Source of the DNA: Lunularia cruciata
Lineage: Eukaryota; Streptophyta; Marchantiopsida; Lunulariales; Lunulariaceae
Assembly (NCBI GenBank): GCA_948567375.1
Contig: OX419755.1
Coordinates: 70,870,944 to 70,934,943, forward strand
Direction of reading: 5' to 3'
DNA: 64,000 nt
A program made the translations under genes and the position numbers. Positions 1 to 11,834 of the stretch are shown one piece after another (positions within the stretch are counted from its first letter, which is position 1; the number at the start of each line of letters is the position of its first letter). The notes beneath the pieces are model-generated. The model saw nothing but the letters and a program-made list of their open reading frames with translations. It did not search any database and had not been told where the DNA came from.

Positions 1-2768
1 ATAAACATAAGTAGAGTATAAGAAAACATAAGTTTTTGTCTCTCTATAAATTTTATATAGGGCCTCTTTATTTGATAACTTTAGTCTCATTGAATGTAAA
101 ATTAGAGTTGCGATGCCTTTGAGTGCTACTATAATCACTTGAAATTGATCAAATGAGTTACCTAAGAGAAACAATAGCCTTATTTCTTCATAACTTATAT
201 ATTTAGAATTTATATGTTCTGAATTTGGTCTAATGGAATGTAAAATTTACAATTAAAATACCTTTGAGTGCTACTAAAATCACTTGAAATTGACTTGATG
301 TGAATTGATCATATGTCAATATATAATAGATAATTTTATACTATTATACTATTCCTAGATTTTTCTTTTAAAATCATTGATGAGTATAAGAGATTTGTAC
401 TTGAATCTTTTGTTCTAAATTTTAATATATGGAATGAGAACTTAAAAAACTTAAATTATATCTTGTTACAATCTATGGTAGCTAATTTAAATTTGTTTTA
501 TAGTTCTATGTCATTAAGCTAGGTAAAAGTACACGAGATAGGAATAATTTATGTAAAAATTAGTTTTAGATAAAAAATTTGTAGGTAAACCAAATTTGCT
601 ACCAAGTTGAGCACAAGTCATACTTTAGAATAAGAAGTTCATGGTTCCAACCAAAGACTAAGGAGAAGATTGTAATTGCAACCCATGAAGTATTGAGAGG
701 TGTGAGGTTGATATTGCTACCCCAAAATAAATGTGTTGACCAAAATAGTTAAACTTCTTAGACTCAAAGTGTTGAGCACAAGTCATAATTTAGGATAAGA
801 AGTTCAGGATTCCAACCAAAGAATAAGGAGAAGATTATGGTTTCAACTCATGAAGTACCTAGAAGTGTGAGGTTGATATTGCTAGCACAAAAATGCTAGA
901 AATAAATGTGTTGACCAAAATAGTTAAACTTTTTGGACTCATAACGGTGATATGGATCCAAAGGTAAACTATGTATACCTAAAGTGAATAAAGAAGGAAC
1001 AAGAAGAGTGTAGAACAATGCAATATGATGAATGTACCTATAATACATATGTTCCTATTTGAAAACATCTTCCTATAAAAACTATGGCTTAGATTAATAG
1101 TTATTATTCACCAGGTCTCTAGATGCTGCTCTTACTACATATTATAATTCAACATGGGTTCTTTATTCATAAAATGTGCAAATTATTTAGGCATTGATAG
1201 GGTTATTCATTATAGTTGTAGTTACCATACTTATCAAAATTAAGAGAAGACAAAATTAAAGTTAAAATATAAATGATACATGTCCATCTTCAACAATAAG
1301 TGACAACTAAAGGCACTTAATGCTCAATCTATATAAGGATATCACCTTAGAAAGCTTGACCAAAACAAGATATTATGAATTGATGAGGATTTTATCTTGG
1401 CATCACATAGATATAAAAAGTCAATAATTTAGAAGTAGTTATTCATGAAGTACCATATACTACATCTATCATATTCTTGCTCAATAAGTAACATATACTA
1501 GAATTCTATTGGTTAACATGTAAGGGAGATAGGAGAGAAGAGAAGGATAGATAAATGAAGGAATTGTACTTTCTATAGCTTATGATAGCACAAAGCTTAT
1601 TATTTATACTTGAGGTAGGTACAAATTTTATTCTTAGTAAAACTAGCTATTAATTTCAAAGCCAAGTTACTTACTAATAGCATTAATGAATCCTAAAGAA
1701 GTGTTCCAACTCTTTATGGCCTAAGAAGATTCCAATGTACCTTATTAGCCTACTCAATCCAAGAAAAGATTCTTAAATGCCTATTAGTACTTTATGAAAT
1801 ATACAAGATCATTTTAAAGTAATTTTAAAATACAAGTACATATTGGAATTCTACAAAATTGTTGTGATTAATTCTTGTACTCTTACAATGTGGCTTATTA
1901 AACATGCATGCTCTTGTTCTCTAAAGTTTTTGGTAACCCAATGATGACCAAAAGTGGTAGAATGGCAAGAACAAGTCATTCCTACAAAGATACAAGTGGG
2001 AATAGCTAGGTTTAAAGAGAAGTATCACAATTAGAAATTCTTTACTGTTAACTATTTAACCTCTTGGGCATGAACTATTCCTAGAAGAGAGTAATGTCAC
2101 CCTTATGGTGCACTGTAGCAAATGGAAACTTTCAACTAAAATGAGTTATAACTATTTCTTGGAAGTGTTGATTCAATCAACTCTAAAGTGGCCACTTTGC
2201 TACAAACACATTCAGCTCCATAGAATGCATTCTGCCTTTCTTAGGAGGCACAACTTTGAATACATTTTTCATAGAAAAAAAGACTTCACTTTTCAATTCA
2301 GTGATATTTTCAACACTACAGTTCATTTTTTGTACTTCTAGGCATTGCTTTGCTCCTTCAAAACTCTCAAGTATGAATAGTCACTCCCACTCAAGCACTC
2401 AGATTCTTACTACAAAGTTCACTACTACTGACAACAGACATACATCCAATACTCAAAATTTAAGCAAACACAACAAAGTCATTTTTTCCCTTTTGCTTTA
2501 TTTCTATTCAAAGGACTTAGTGAATTATTTACACTAGGCTAAAGCCTTATATAACACTTCCTACTCTAAGGAAAATAGATCTAATGGCCGAGGAAGCACA
2601 AAGATTCTTGGCTCATTCTCATTATACATTGATAATCTTATCTTTTTGTTTTATCCTATCCTACTCACATGTAGGTTAATTAGGTGCTCAACACATGTTA
2701 TGAAGGTACAAGTTCCTCCCCACATACAACTTGTAGTTTTATCTTATTTGGATTTCCTACTCCAAAGG
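1..2768. other. AT-rich stretch without a recognisable gene
   Basis: No convincing coding region, RNA gene or LTR boundary is visible here. Short ORFs near 2105-2537 lack recognisable motifs and look like chance. A direct repeat of about 70 bp occurs near 81-150 and again near 224-294, sharing a GAGTGCTACT core and the following CACTTGAAATTGA. A larger tandem repeat lies at 606-942. The stretch could be old, unrecognisable transposon sequence. Confidence 0.6.
606..942. repeat. Tandem duplication, two units of about 165-172 bp
   Basis: Unit 1 (606-770) and unit 2 (771-942) both begin GTTGAGCACAAGTCATA and both end with a block containing AAATGTGTTGACCAAAATAG. Unit 2 has small insertions near its end. 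The units differ by scattered substitutions, so the duplication is not recent. No coding sense is apparent. Confidence 0.85.
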
Positions 2769-2879
2769 TTACAACTATGAAGGCCATACAACTAAGAAGA
2801 ATATCTACAACTATTAAGGTTCTACAACTAAGTTGAATATTTATGAATATGAAGACCTTACAACTAAAAAAATATTATT
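2769..2879. repeat. Three tandem 37 bp imperfect repeats
   Basis: Three consecutive 37 bp units (2769-2805, 2806-2842, 2843-2879) share the pattern of an ACAACTA-like start, an AAGG-like centre, TACAACTAA, then an AT-rich tail. The third unit is the most diverged. This is a small minisatellite with no evident function. Confidence 0.75.
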
Positions 2880-3180
2880 CTATGAAGGCTGCTTTGGGTC
2901 CAAATACTATTGCAAATTTAAAATATTCTTTGGTCATCTCTACTACGGTAGGTTGGTATGCTCTTACATCATCATTGTCCTTATTGAATTCTTCTTGTGC
3001 AACCTCTAGCCAAAGAGTAACTTCCTTGTACTCCTCTACACTGTTGAAGCCCTTGGGAATTTGAAACTTTAAATTTTTGTAACTTTTGCTACAAACATTC
3101 AAAGGTTGCAATTTGGGTGTCAATGTAAAGCCCTTAAGAAAAAAAATTAAAGTAACAAAAAGATAGGTCCATTTGGACAT
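2875..3180 (-). CDS. Unassigned minus-strand ORF, 101 aa
   Basis: An open minus-strand frame starts MSKWTYLFVTLIFFLKG, which reads like a signal peptide or hydrophobic N-terminus, and continues into a charged segment with VEEYKEVTLWLEVAQEEF and VEMTKEYFKFAIVFG. The composition is more protein-like than neighbouring chance ORFs. I do not recognise the family. The frame lies just upstream of element A's recognisable 5' LTR and ends inside a 37 bp tandem repeat, so any original gene would be truncated at its 3' end. It may be a fragment of a host gene or of an older element, or chance. Confidence 0.25.
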   Translation of the reverse strand: MSKWTYLFVTLIFFLKGFTLTPKLQPLNVCSKSYKNLKFQIPKGFNSVEEYKEVTLWLEVAQEEFNKDNDDVRAYQPTVVEMTKEYFKFAIVFGPKAAFIE

Positions 3181-3261
3181 GTACTTGGAATTGCCTTGTC
3201 AGCATACAACCTGAAGTAAGGAGTCTTTGTATCGGGGGTGCTCAACCCAAGGCAAGGACAG

Positions 3262-6200
3262 TGTAACAACTTTCCTTTGGGGCAAGATATTCAAGAAAGG
3301 ACCGTTCAAAAACGGCGGTCATACGCATGAAAGACACTTGACAAGTGACAAGAGTATGCAGGAGGTGTGATTTCTTGGTAGAAATTCAAATTGAAGAAAG
3401 ACTAAGAAGGCGCCACTCTATAAAATTGGGCTAAAGATGAAGGGATGACAAGCAATTTTCCCTCGCCGTTAAGAAGTCGTCATGTAGGAGATCGTGGGAA
3501 GGGAAGAAAAGTCAAAGACATGCTGGTGTGTAGGGAAGAATTCAAGAGAGTCAATCTGGGAATCAGTAGGAAGAATAGTCCCCAGCCCAGAGTGGAAGAG
3601 AGAAAGATGGGAGGAGGGAAGAAGAACTCCAAATTTGTAGTGAGAAATCATGCAATTTAGAGGTTAGATGTGATCGCAAGAATTGAAGTCTTGAGCAGGC
3701 TTCAGATCACATTCTTGGCATGGAACTGGAATGTTAGCTTTCCAGGGTTCATGAATGAGATCATCAAGAGTAAATGTCTTGATGGCCCCGAGGAAGAAGG
3801 GAAGAGAGGTAATCCGGCTTGCTAGACAGAGTCGGATTGGAGGTAAGTACTTGGAAGAGAAGCAGGCATGGAGCATGGTGCCATGTTCTTGGGGAAGGGT
3901 GAAGTAGCAAAAGAAACCCAGGAGGTGAGAGATGCTTTCTCTTCAAAGCGCACAAAGAATGGCTACAAAGTAGAGAGCTACAAGGATCATGTCAAGAGAG
4001 GGATTGTGAGTGCTCTAATGGCAATCTTGAAGCTGGAGAGAATGACTTATGTGATGAAGCACCAAGCGGTGTTCTTCCATAAGATGTTTGCAAGAGAGCC
4101 AATTAATTGGGCAAAGTGTTTTCATGGGAGAAGAAGATAGATGGTATGGAATTTGCGGGATAAGTCACCTCCACATTACATTGTGCCGTTTGTAGCTCAT
4201 TTCTATATGGGGCTAAACTTGCTCAATGCGGCAGAGTGCAATAGGATGGTGTCGCATTTCCATCCTGACTTAAGAAGAGATGTTGAGCGGAGGAGCAACA
4301 ATACATTCTTTAGATCAAGAGCAATGATGAGTACTATGCACAGACGGAGAAGAGTGTGTAGTTGGAAGTGAGTACTCCAAAGTCAAAGAAGAGGAGTCAA
4401 CAAGGAGAAGGAGAAGACGTCAAGAAAGTAAGACCTAGAAAGGCTAGAAAAGTAAACCCAAGGAAAGGAATGGTGGTTATCATGTCATCGGAGGATGAAT
4501 TGGAAGGTAAAGCTGAGTGCAAGTTCAAAGACTCGGAAAGAGATGAAGAACTTGAGTTCACATTGCAGAGTGGAGACACGAGTAGTGATAGCAACAATGG
4601 AGGGGAGATGACATCGATACCCAAGGAAGAGAAAGCCAAGATGGAGATGGAGGAGAAAGGTAACTCAAAATTGGAAGACAAAGTGCCAGAGCGGGAGGAG
4701 AAGAGAGTTACCATTCAAAGAGGAGTTTGTTCAAGGCAAAAGGCGAAGTGTGGAGCAGGGCCGAGTAAGGTTAGAGAAGAGGAGGATGAAAGTTTGGGGA
4801 GCAAAGCATCCATTCCTATAAGGCAACTACGGCTTAGAAAGCGAGTGTCAAGTGAGGAAGAGGTGAAGAAGGAGATGACTCCGCAAGTCAAGGTAACTCC
4901 AAGTGAAGGAGTGGAGTACTTGCGGGAGGTTGTGTGCCCATTATTAGTAAAGTTAGAGCACAAGAAGAAGGAGATGCGGTTGAAGTGTCTAGAGGTGAGA
5001 CTATGTTGCAGGTGTTAGCACAATTAGAAGAAGAGAACTTGGAGTTGAAGAAGAGTATAATCCAAGGTGAGGAGGAAAGGGAAGTACTACAAGTAGATGC
5101 AGTAGTATAGAATCAAGTGATTGAGAACTTGAGGAGAGAAGCAAGGAATCGGGAGGAACTAAAAGAGTAGAACGTCATAGCAAAGGAAAGACAAATAGTT
5201 GAGTATGAAATCTTGAAGCAACAGTTTGTTGATTTGAGACTAGAAATTATCCATGCTATGGCAAGAGTTGCAGAGAAAGAGCAAGAGCTCGATAGGGTGA
5301 TGGAGAGTGTAGAGGAGAAGAAGCAGCTGTGGCAACAAGAGTTGACAATGAGGTATAGAGAGGAAGAAAGGTTGAGAGAGTTACTTCGCAATCAGGAGGA
5401 AAAGATTGTGCAAAAAGAGAAGGAGAAGGAAGCTGTGAAAGCCAAGTTCAAAACATAATTGGCAATGTATAGAGAAGATTGGCTTGCATATCAAGAATGG
5501 GAGAGGAAAATAAGATTGGAGCCATTAAAGAAGATCTTGATCAAGATGAATGCGATACTAAGTATAGAGGCCATTGTGCGCATTGAAGAGCAAGACTACA
5601 AGAGTTGAAGTTGTTGGTGCAGGAGACGAGGAGGAGAAATGCAAAGGACAAAGACTTGAATGCCTTACTGATAAGTCTAAGAACTTGTGTAGATAGAAAG
5701 ATATTGGAGGTGGAAGATAATATCACAATCAGATCAGACTTAGTCAAATTAGAGATAGATAAACTTCGGAAGGATGTCAGAGCAAAACCTAAAGTAGATG
5801 AAGTAGGAATGCAAATGTCTTTGGAGTTACCATTGGAGACATTAGATAAGAGTGGGTTGGGAGATAAGGAGTTAGAAAGATTACCCACGAGTGGAATTTC
5901 AGGTCAAGAAAGAGAATTGTTAGATTTGGTAGAGGAATTAGGAGTTGTGAAACCCAAGGATAGAGTAGTAGTGAGTGAAGTTACTTCGGGATCGGGTTTG
6001 AGAGCCGAGGAAGAAGTAGACATCGGATCAGATTAGTTACAGTTTTGAGATAGGAAGAGGTAGATATGAAGAGGTGTATTGTCATTTTGGATTTGTAGGT
6101 TTGTAGAGTTGTTAAGAAACAATATTTTTGTTAGAACTGTTGTTTGGTTCACTATTTAAGAGTGGCATTCATAGGAAAATGTTATTTAATGCTCATAATT

Positions 6201-6831
6201 TCTGAGAATAGATAAAGCAAAGTGTTGTGAAGTAGTGCTTGTCATTTGAGCTTGATTCCAAGTATCAACTTTGTGCTTGTGTTTGTAAGTGTGTGGAGAA
6301 ATTTGAAGTGCAAATCATTGTGTTTGTTGAATGTTGGATTCCGTAGCCTTGATCTTCATTCTATGTTTTTGATCCTGAGTGAAGTGCAATCAAAGCAATG
6401 CCTTGATAGATCTAAGAGGAATTGTAGTGTTAGTAGTATTTTGCATTTGGGAGTGCAGCGCAAAGTTGATGTGAAGCAATTTTGATCAAGGAAGTTGTGC
6501 CTTCAATGGAGGGGTGGAATAGAATTCTAAGGCAAAGTCATTTTGTAGTGAAGTGCCATTTTTGGAAGAGCTTGAATAATCACAACCAAGATTGTTTGGA
6601 AAGATTTGAAGGTGTTGTGATTAAGAAGTGTTAATTCATGACGAGACTGCGAGTCAGTGCTTGTTACTCTTTTCTGGGTATGGTTTCTACCTGAAAGACT
6701 AAAGAAGAACTCAAGAAGAACTACATTGTTACTATTTGACTTCATATTTGGACATTTTGGATTCATGTCTCTGCGGGAACAAACTTTACTTACCTGATTA
6801 CTGCAAAAGTGATATATGCCGTGTTATCATA
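3262..6831 (+). repeat. 5' LTR of element A (left end eroded)
   Basis: The region matches the complete solo LTR at 21745-25430 along its length: a diverged leader, the long LTR ORF, then an 800 bp tail. The tail (about 6050-6831) also matches the 3' LTR tail at about 19640-20440. It ends TCATA where the other copies end TCACA, directly before the PBS. An ACTATTTAAG TATA-like element lies at 6151-6160. At 3.5 kb or more this LTR is far longer than its 1.15 kb partner at 19290-20440, which has lost most of the ORF. Confidence 0.8.
3445..6036 (+). pseudogene. LTR-embedded coiled-coil ORF, copy 1 (frameshifted)
   Basis: This is the 5' LTR counterpart of the frame at 22085-24634. Both start with ATG-ACN. 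Conserved blocks include ITFLAWNWN, SFPG, TESDW, VLGREAG, NGYKVESY, HQAVFFH, MFAR, PPHY, PFVAHFY, GLNLL and HPDLR in the first third. A highly charged Glu/Lys/Ser-rich middle follows (about 4362-5018), then a long heptad-like, Glu/Lys/Gln-rich coiled coil (about 5030-5560) and a conserved C-terminus (about 5605-6036) ending EEEVDIGSD. At least three frame changes and several stops break it. I do not recognise the family; the N-terminal part superficially resembles plant transposon-associated domains, but I cannot assign it. It is inside the LTR, so it is not the usual gag, pol or env-like gene. Confidence 0.7.
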
Positions 6832-6838
6832 TGATTTT

Positions 6839-6856
6839 TGGCGCCGCTGCTGGGGA
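6839..6856 (+). other. Primer binding site of element A
   Basis: TGGCGCCGCTGCTGGGGA lies eight bases after the LTR end. It closely resembles the TGGCGCCGTTGCCGGGGA-type PBS of many plant gypsy elements, which pairs with a tRNA 3' end. It fixes the element's orientation as plus. Confidence 0.85.
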
Positions 6857-6939
6857 TACAAATCTTGGATGTGGACAAATACCAAGCAAAATTTGAAACT
6901 GGGTATCAAAGCAATATGAATGTCTACATTGAGAGAACA

Positions 6940-9093
6940 ACGGGAAGAGAGAGTTCAAAGATGAGCGTTGCATTGTGAAGAAGATGAACATCTGAAGATC
7001 CAAGCTACTTTTGACAAAACCGAACAAGAAGCGTTGGAATTTCAACTCCTACATGAAGTGCAAGAAGCCCTGCAAGAACTTGACCAAAAGAAACACGAAG
7101 GCGGTTGGCAAGGCTACTTTGCATCCCCATCTTCCAAAAAGAAGAAAGACTCGAGTGGCCAGACATATTCATTATGGCCCAATACACCGACTTCCCTAGA
7201 GCTGTAAAGGAAGTCGTATCTCTAAAGAACTTTGCTCAAGAAAAGACAGCACAAACACTAACAAAAGAAGAGTGTCAACATCTTCTATGAACAATTCCTT
7301 GATTGTCTCGAAGGAATTTTGAAGAACACATCGAAGATGTTGAGATTGATTCTTCCACTTGGGTTGAAGTTGACACCCTCAAAGAAGAAATTGTCAAAGA
7401 AGACCCTACCTTGAACTTAATGAACTTGAACCCTTGGGCTGCCAACATGGCATTGATATCAATCAACCCTTTGGCTCCATCAAGTTCAAACTTACCCCAG
7501 CCGATCCCATCAAGTTGAATGATGACTTTGTTGCCTATCACTCGACACGCCTATCAAAAGTACAAGGGGATAGAACAAGATGAAGAACCCAATGAATTCA
7601 TTCATTGAAGAATTCGAAGTCATCTCTTTTGCTAGCAAGGAGCATGACTTGGTGGATCAACTATGCATTTTCCCTAGTCTACTCCAAATGAAAGCTCAGA
7701 GTTGGTATACCCATGTAACTCAGAATGAGTTCGTATTGGCGGACTTGAGAAACAATTTCCTAGAGCGATTCTGGGAAGTTGATTACGGCACAAGTGTCTT
7801 TGTGGCACAACAATTTAGACAAAGGCAAGAAGGAGAAGTTGAGAGACTACTTTGAGCGGTTCATGGCGCTTTTGAACCGAGTCTCGAAGCAATCGGGGGT
7901 GGTGGGTTACTCCGATGCCTAAGCCATTACTTGGTTCTTGAAAGGACTTTCACCAGAAATTTGGATCTTTGCAAGGGAGAGGAATGTAACTTCCCTTGAC
8001 AAGGTACTCAAACATGTTGCCCGCTACGAGGTGGCTCACTCTCACTCCGCCTGCAATTGAAGAAACCGGGAGAAGAAAGGCAAGAAGCCTAGAAGAAGAG
8101 CTTCTTGCAGTACATCCTCTTCTTTGGAGGAATCCTCCACGTCTTCAAGCTCTTCTTTAGAATCCAAAGAAGAATCAAATCCAAGACAAGTATGAAGACA
8201 TGGGAGTAAGAAACCAATGACTCCTCCAGCAAAGAGTGTACATAAGGCTGATACTAAGCTGGACGCACTCATCAAGGAGTTTTCAGATTTTAAGATCCAG
8301 ATGATTGGGGCGAAGGATCAAAGGAAGCCCCTAGCATTTGGCAGATCCAATGTATGGTGCACCGCATGTGGCAAGTCAGGCCATGCAAACACAAAATGCA
8401 ATACTCGTAATGCATTCTTGGTGTAGTAGATTGATTGGGTTTCGGGATGGAACCAAGAAGAGGAAGAAGAGGCGGTGTACCAAACTCAAGAGGTATAGCC
8501 GCAGGCAAGCACATTGTATCAAGGTCCAAGGTACGGACCAAGGGAGTATAACCCCAATGCTCCTCCACGAAGACCACTAATGCAAAACCAAAATTGACCT
8601 TAGAATGTTGCACCTGGAGCATGTTACAATTGTGGCTTGATGGGACACTGATCTCCAAATTGTCTGGAGCCAAGAAGGCAAATTGGGTACATTCCCTTGT
8701 GTGGAAATTGCAAAGGATCGGGTCATATAGGCAACCAATGCCCTCACCCAACAAACCTGAAGCCGCTTGTAAAGTATGTACAGACCCCGGCTGAGCGTGC
8801 AGCGCTTTAGGCAAAGGGTGACACAATTGTAAATTGTATAACACTTTGAGGAGGAAAGACCTCAAGAAGGGAGTCCAGCCTCGGAAGGAGAATGGCCAGA
8901 CCTTAAATTTTGAAATTTGAGACACGCACCAATAAGAAGAAGTGTGATCCCAAAGAGCTGAGTAAGACCTCGTCGTCTTTCAGAAAGTCAAAGAGACTGC
9001 GCCTAAAAGCAATCCTTTTTGCCAAGGAGGAAAAGATCCTTGCTAAAGCCAAAGCTAAAGCCTTGCAGAAAGAACTCAAGGAAGCGATCCTAT
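6940..9093 (+). pseudogene. Gag of element A with three CCHC zinc knuckles
   Basis: The frame is broken. An N-terminal capsid-like stretch at about 7560-8040 includes AQSWYTHVTQNEF and LRNNFLERFW, the usual retrotransposon gag pattern, followed by LKGLSPEIW. The nucleocapsid part has three CX2CX4HX4C knuckles: CTACGKSGHANTKC near 8367-8410, a second with CYNCGLMGH followed by a stop near 8609-8660, and CGNCKGSGHIGNQC near 8700-8745. A lysine-rich tail follows near 8930-9090, where element B is inserted. Gag packages the RNA and forms the particle. Stops and shifts make this copy non-functional. Confidence 0.8.
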
Positions 9094-9098
9094 AATAC

Positions 9099-9687
9099 TC
9101 CAAGGATAGGAGACCTGAAGAGAAAAACACCATGAGAAACACACACTTTCACACTCAAACTCTGATGCCCCAAAGGAGCACCTTCTCTTTATTATATAGG
9201 CCAAGCGGATCTCCTCCAATGAAGCTACACCATAGGATTAGGTTCATAGATAGGTGACATGTCAGCAAGCTCCACCCTTGGATTACTTACTTGGATGGGT
9301 GACATGTTGGTCATGGTCCTATTTGGTTGGTCAAACAAGCTTTGACGGGAGGGAATCTTTTAGGGAATCTTCCTATAGGAATCTCAAAATCGCATGGGTG
9401 AGGTACCGCTGGAAAGATCTCGACAAGACAAAGCAGGGGGGGAGGGCAGGCCAGCTTTAACTCCATAGGGGAGGAAAAGCACATTTTCAAGGCTTAATTC
9501 ATTCGTTTAGGCCTCCAAAATTGCCTTCAAAGATTTCAAGCATATTTTGGTTCCAACTCTATTAGTAGAAGTTCCCTTTTGGTGATACCTCTTTTTGATC
9601 TATTTTTACCATCATATATAACATCATTCTAGATGTTACCAAACCAAATTTCACATCTAGATCATTTGGCTAGCTCTTGGTATTACA
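9099..9687 (-). repeat. 3' LTR of element B
   Basis: In element orientation it starts TGTAATACC and runs to position 9099. Compared with the 5' LTR it lacks the final eight bases (TTATTACA in element sense), so the AATAC target copy directly abuts TCCAAGG on the plus strand. A TATA-like CCTATATAATAA is shared with the other LTR. Confidence 0.88.
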
Positions 9688-9702
9688 AACCTCCCTCCTT
9701 TT
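9688..9702 (-). other. Polypurine tract of element B
   Basis: On the minus strand, AAAAGGAGGGAGGTT sits immediately upstream of the TGTAATACC LTR start. This is the expected place and composition for plus-strand DNA priming. Confidence 0.85.
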
Positions 9703-9744
9703 AAGACGCAACATCCTCGTTGTGCAACTATTGCTCAAATGCTT

Positions 9745-9913
9745 GCACCAATACCGGTGCATGTGTCAAATTGGCAGTGGGTTCTTAGGCTGCTTCATAG
9801 AGGGGGTAACCTTTCCACTAAAGAAGATAATCTACCCATGGATGATGAGTACCATGCATGCATTTTTAGAGAATACGCTCCACTTCATATTCCTCGTTGC
9901 CATCAACAAGTGT
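9745..9913 (-). pseudogene. Chromodomain of element B integrase
   Basis: Minus-strand translation gives EEYEVERIL, then DYLL, WKGYPLYEAA, NLTHAP and a closing VQAFEQ. This is the chromodomain pattern of an N-terminal YEVE strand, WKGYP and a C-terminal helix. Stops replace residues after ERIL, before WKGYP, and at the Trp expected before EPTANL. In active chromoviruses this module steers integration to particular chromatin. It is in frame with the integrase C-terminus at 9956-10159 apart from intervening stops. Confidence 0.8.
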
Positions 9914-9955
9914 TGGACAAGGTCAAATGTCTTGTGTGGAATGACCCAAGCCTGA

Positions 9956-11010
9956 TCAGGGAGCATATTTACAAAGTAGGGAAACATAGAACATTGGATG
10001 GATCTTCATGTGTGGTGGTAGCTCAAGGTGATAGGCCACAACGCCGACTCGACGTAGAATTGAGAAAGGCCCAATAAAACAAGGTTTGAGCTTACGAGGT
10101 CCCACTAATGTAAGGTTGGTTGTCGATAGCCACACCTGATCCCCAACATTGAACTCCATGTGCCTACGGTGTGCATCAGCATATTGCTTCTGGTGATTTT
10201 ATGCAATTTGAATTTGTGCTTAGCGCTCTCTACCCCTTGTTGGATTCTAGAAACAAATGTGTTGACTGCATCGACCTTGGTAGCCATTGGACGGATCTTC
10301 ATCAAGCTGGAAGGTGTGAAGGGATGCTCAACATACATGAGGAAGAATGGAGTGACCTGGATGGATGCATTCACTGAATTATTGTAAGCAAATTCCACCA
10401 ACGGGAGTAGGGTGTCCCACCTCTCTTGCTCTTCTAAGGTGAAGCCACGTAACATGTCTTTAATAGTGCAATTAGCCCGCTCAATTTGTCCATCTGTTTG
10501 TGGGTGGTAAGCTGTGGACATGGCCAACTTGGTTTTGAAGAAACCAAAGAGGGTGCGCCAAAACAAATTGGTGAATTGAGTCCCCTTATCGGTGATGAGT
10601 AATCGAGACAAGCCATGGTGAGAGAAGACTACATCTAAGTATAATTGAGCAAGTTGTGGAGCGGTCACCTCCTTGGTGGTAAGGCGTACATGAATCATTT
10701 TGCTGAGCCGGTCCACAAAGACCATGATGGAGTTGAATCCTGATGTGGTCTTGGGTAATTCACAGACAAGATCCATACACACCTGTTCCCAACGTTGTGT
10801 AGGAGTGGGGAGAGGTTGTAGGAGCCCTGCAAGAGCTTGATTAGAAGCTTTGTTTTGTTGACAAAGTAAGCAATTGCGCACGTAGTCCATCACATTGTTG
10901 CTCATCTTGGGCCAATAGTAATGGCGTTGGATTGCATCCAAGGTCTTGTCCACTCCAACATGACCTGCAATGGCCAAATCATGACATTCCACTAGAATGG
11001 TGGTGCACAA
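9956..11010 (-). pseudogene. Integrase of element B
   Basis: The zinc-binding HHCC region is visible (HDLAIAGHVGVDKT, then CLLCQQNK). The catalytic core follows with MDLVCELP, FVDRLSKM, ITDKGTQF and TAYHPQTDGQIERAN, carrying D, D and E of the DDE triad. A frame change near 10105-10159 separates the core from a C-terminal piece that includes FNVGDQVWL and LKPCFIGPFSI, the GPF-type DNA-binding module. The core is unusually well preserved for this window. Confidence 0.9.
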
Positions 11011-11271
11011 TTCTGGGACATTTGGAATCTATAATCTGCCATCACAAAAGGTGAGTACTTGGATGCTAGTGGCGCCTTTGGATGATTGCTCTTCTACAAT
11101 CTGTGGATCAGTTTTTGTAGCCGCCAGAATTTCTAGCTAGAATTTAGGGTTAATCTGAACCTCTACCACCAAGTTGTTTGCCATTGGCATGCGGGTGAAT
11201 GCATCTACAAGTTGCTTTTTACCTTCAAAGTAGGTGATTGTCATGTTGAAGCATTGTTGCCACTCTGCCCA
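11011..11271 (-). pseudogene. Linker between RNase H and integrase of element B
   Basis: The stretch corresponds to the connection and tether region between RNase H and integrase. No independent motif is visible and stops are present in all minus-strand frames. Confidence 0.5.
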
Positions 11272-11832
11272 TCAAATCTGGCATCGAGATAGATCCTTTT
11301 GCGTCTTGAGGTAGACTAGAGGTTTGTGGTCTATCTCTACCGCAAATGCCTTCTTGCCCAAATAGTGCTTCCAATGCTTGGTTGCCAGGACGATGGCCAA
11401 CTCTTCTCGTTTTGTGGTGTGGTAGTTGCGCTCTGCCAGTAACAACTTTTGAGAGAAATATGCAATGGGATGCCATCCATCATGCCACTTTTGTTGTAGG
11501 ACTACAATTGCTATGCCTAATGCATCTATAGCCAACTTGATTGGAATTTTTGGGTCATACCACTTCAAGATTGGTGCATGTAGCAAGGCGGCGTTCAATT
11601 CTTGAAAGGCCAACTCTTGTGCGGTTCCCCATGTCCACTTCTTCCCCTTGCTAAGCAGTGTTGTTAAAGGCTGTGCAACCTTGGAGAAGTCCTTGACAAA
11701 TTGACAATAGAATCCTGTCAAACCCAAGAAGCTCTTGAGTTGAGTCTGATCTTTTGGGGCACTCCATTTTTGAATGACCTCTATTTTATCTGTCAATACT
11801 TGAATACCCTCTGCACTTACTCTATGCCCCAA
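11272..11832 (-). pseudogene. RT thumb/connection and RNase H of element B
   Basis: The piece starts MGHRVSAEGI (the usual LGH.V...GI of RT palm/thumb), then FLGLTGFYCQFVKDFS and LTTLLSKGKKW. RNase H features include IPIKLAIDALGIAIVVLQQ, PIAYFSQKL, AERNYHTTKREELAIV and FAVEIDHKPLVYL. The first catalytic Asp context is ALDA where the family has TDAS, so this RNase H has diverged. It is separated from the RT palm by a shift around 11835-11950. Confidence 0.88.
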
Positions 11833-11834
11833 GT

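Noticed and set aside
8290-8925. 211-residue minus-strand ORF
   Set aside because: It lies antisense to the three zinc knuckles of element A gag; the Cys/His spacing on the plus strand explains the region.
9254-9460. Repeated small ORF starting MTCQQAPPLDYLL, also at 14939
   Set aside because: Both copies lie inside the two LTRs of element B on the opposite strand; repetition comes from the LTR, not from a gene.
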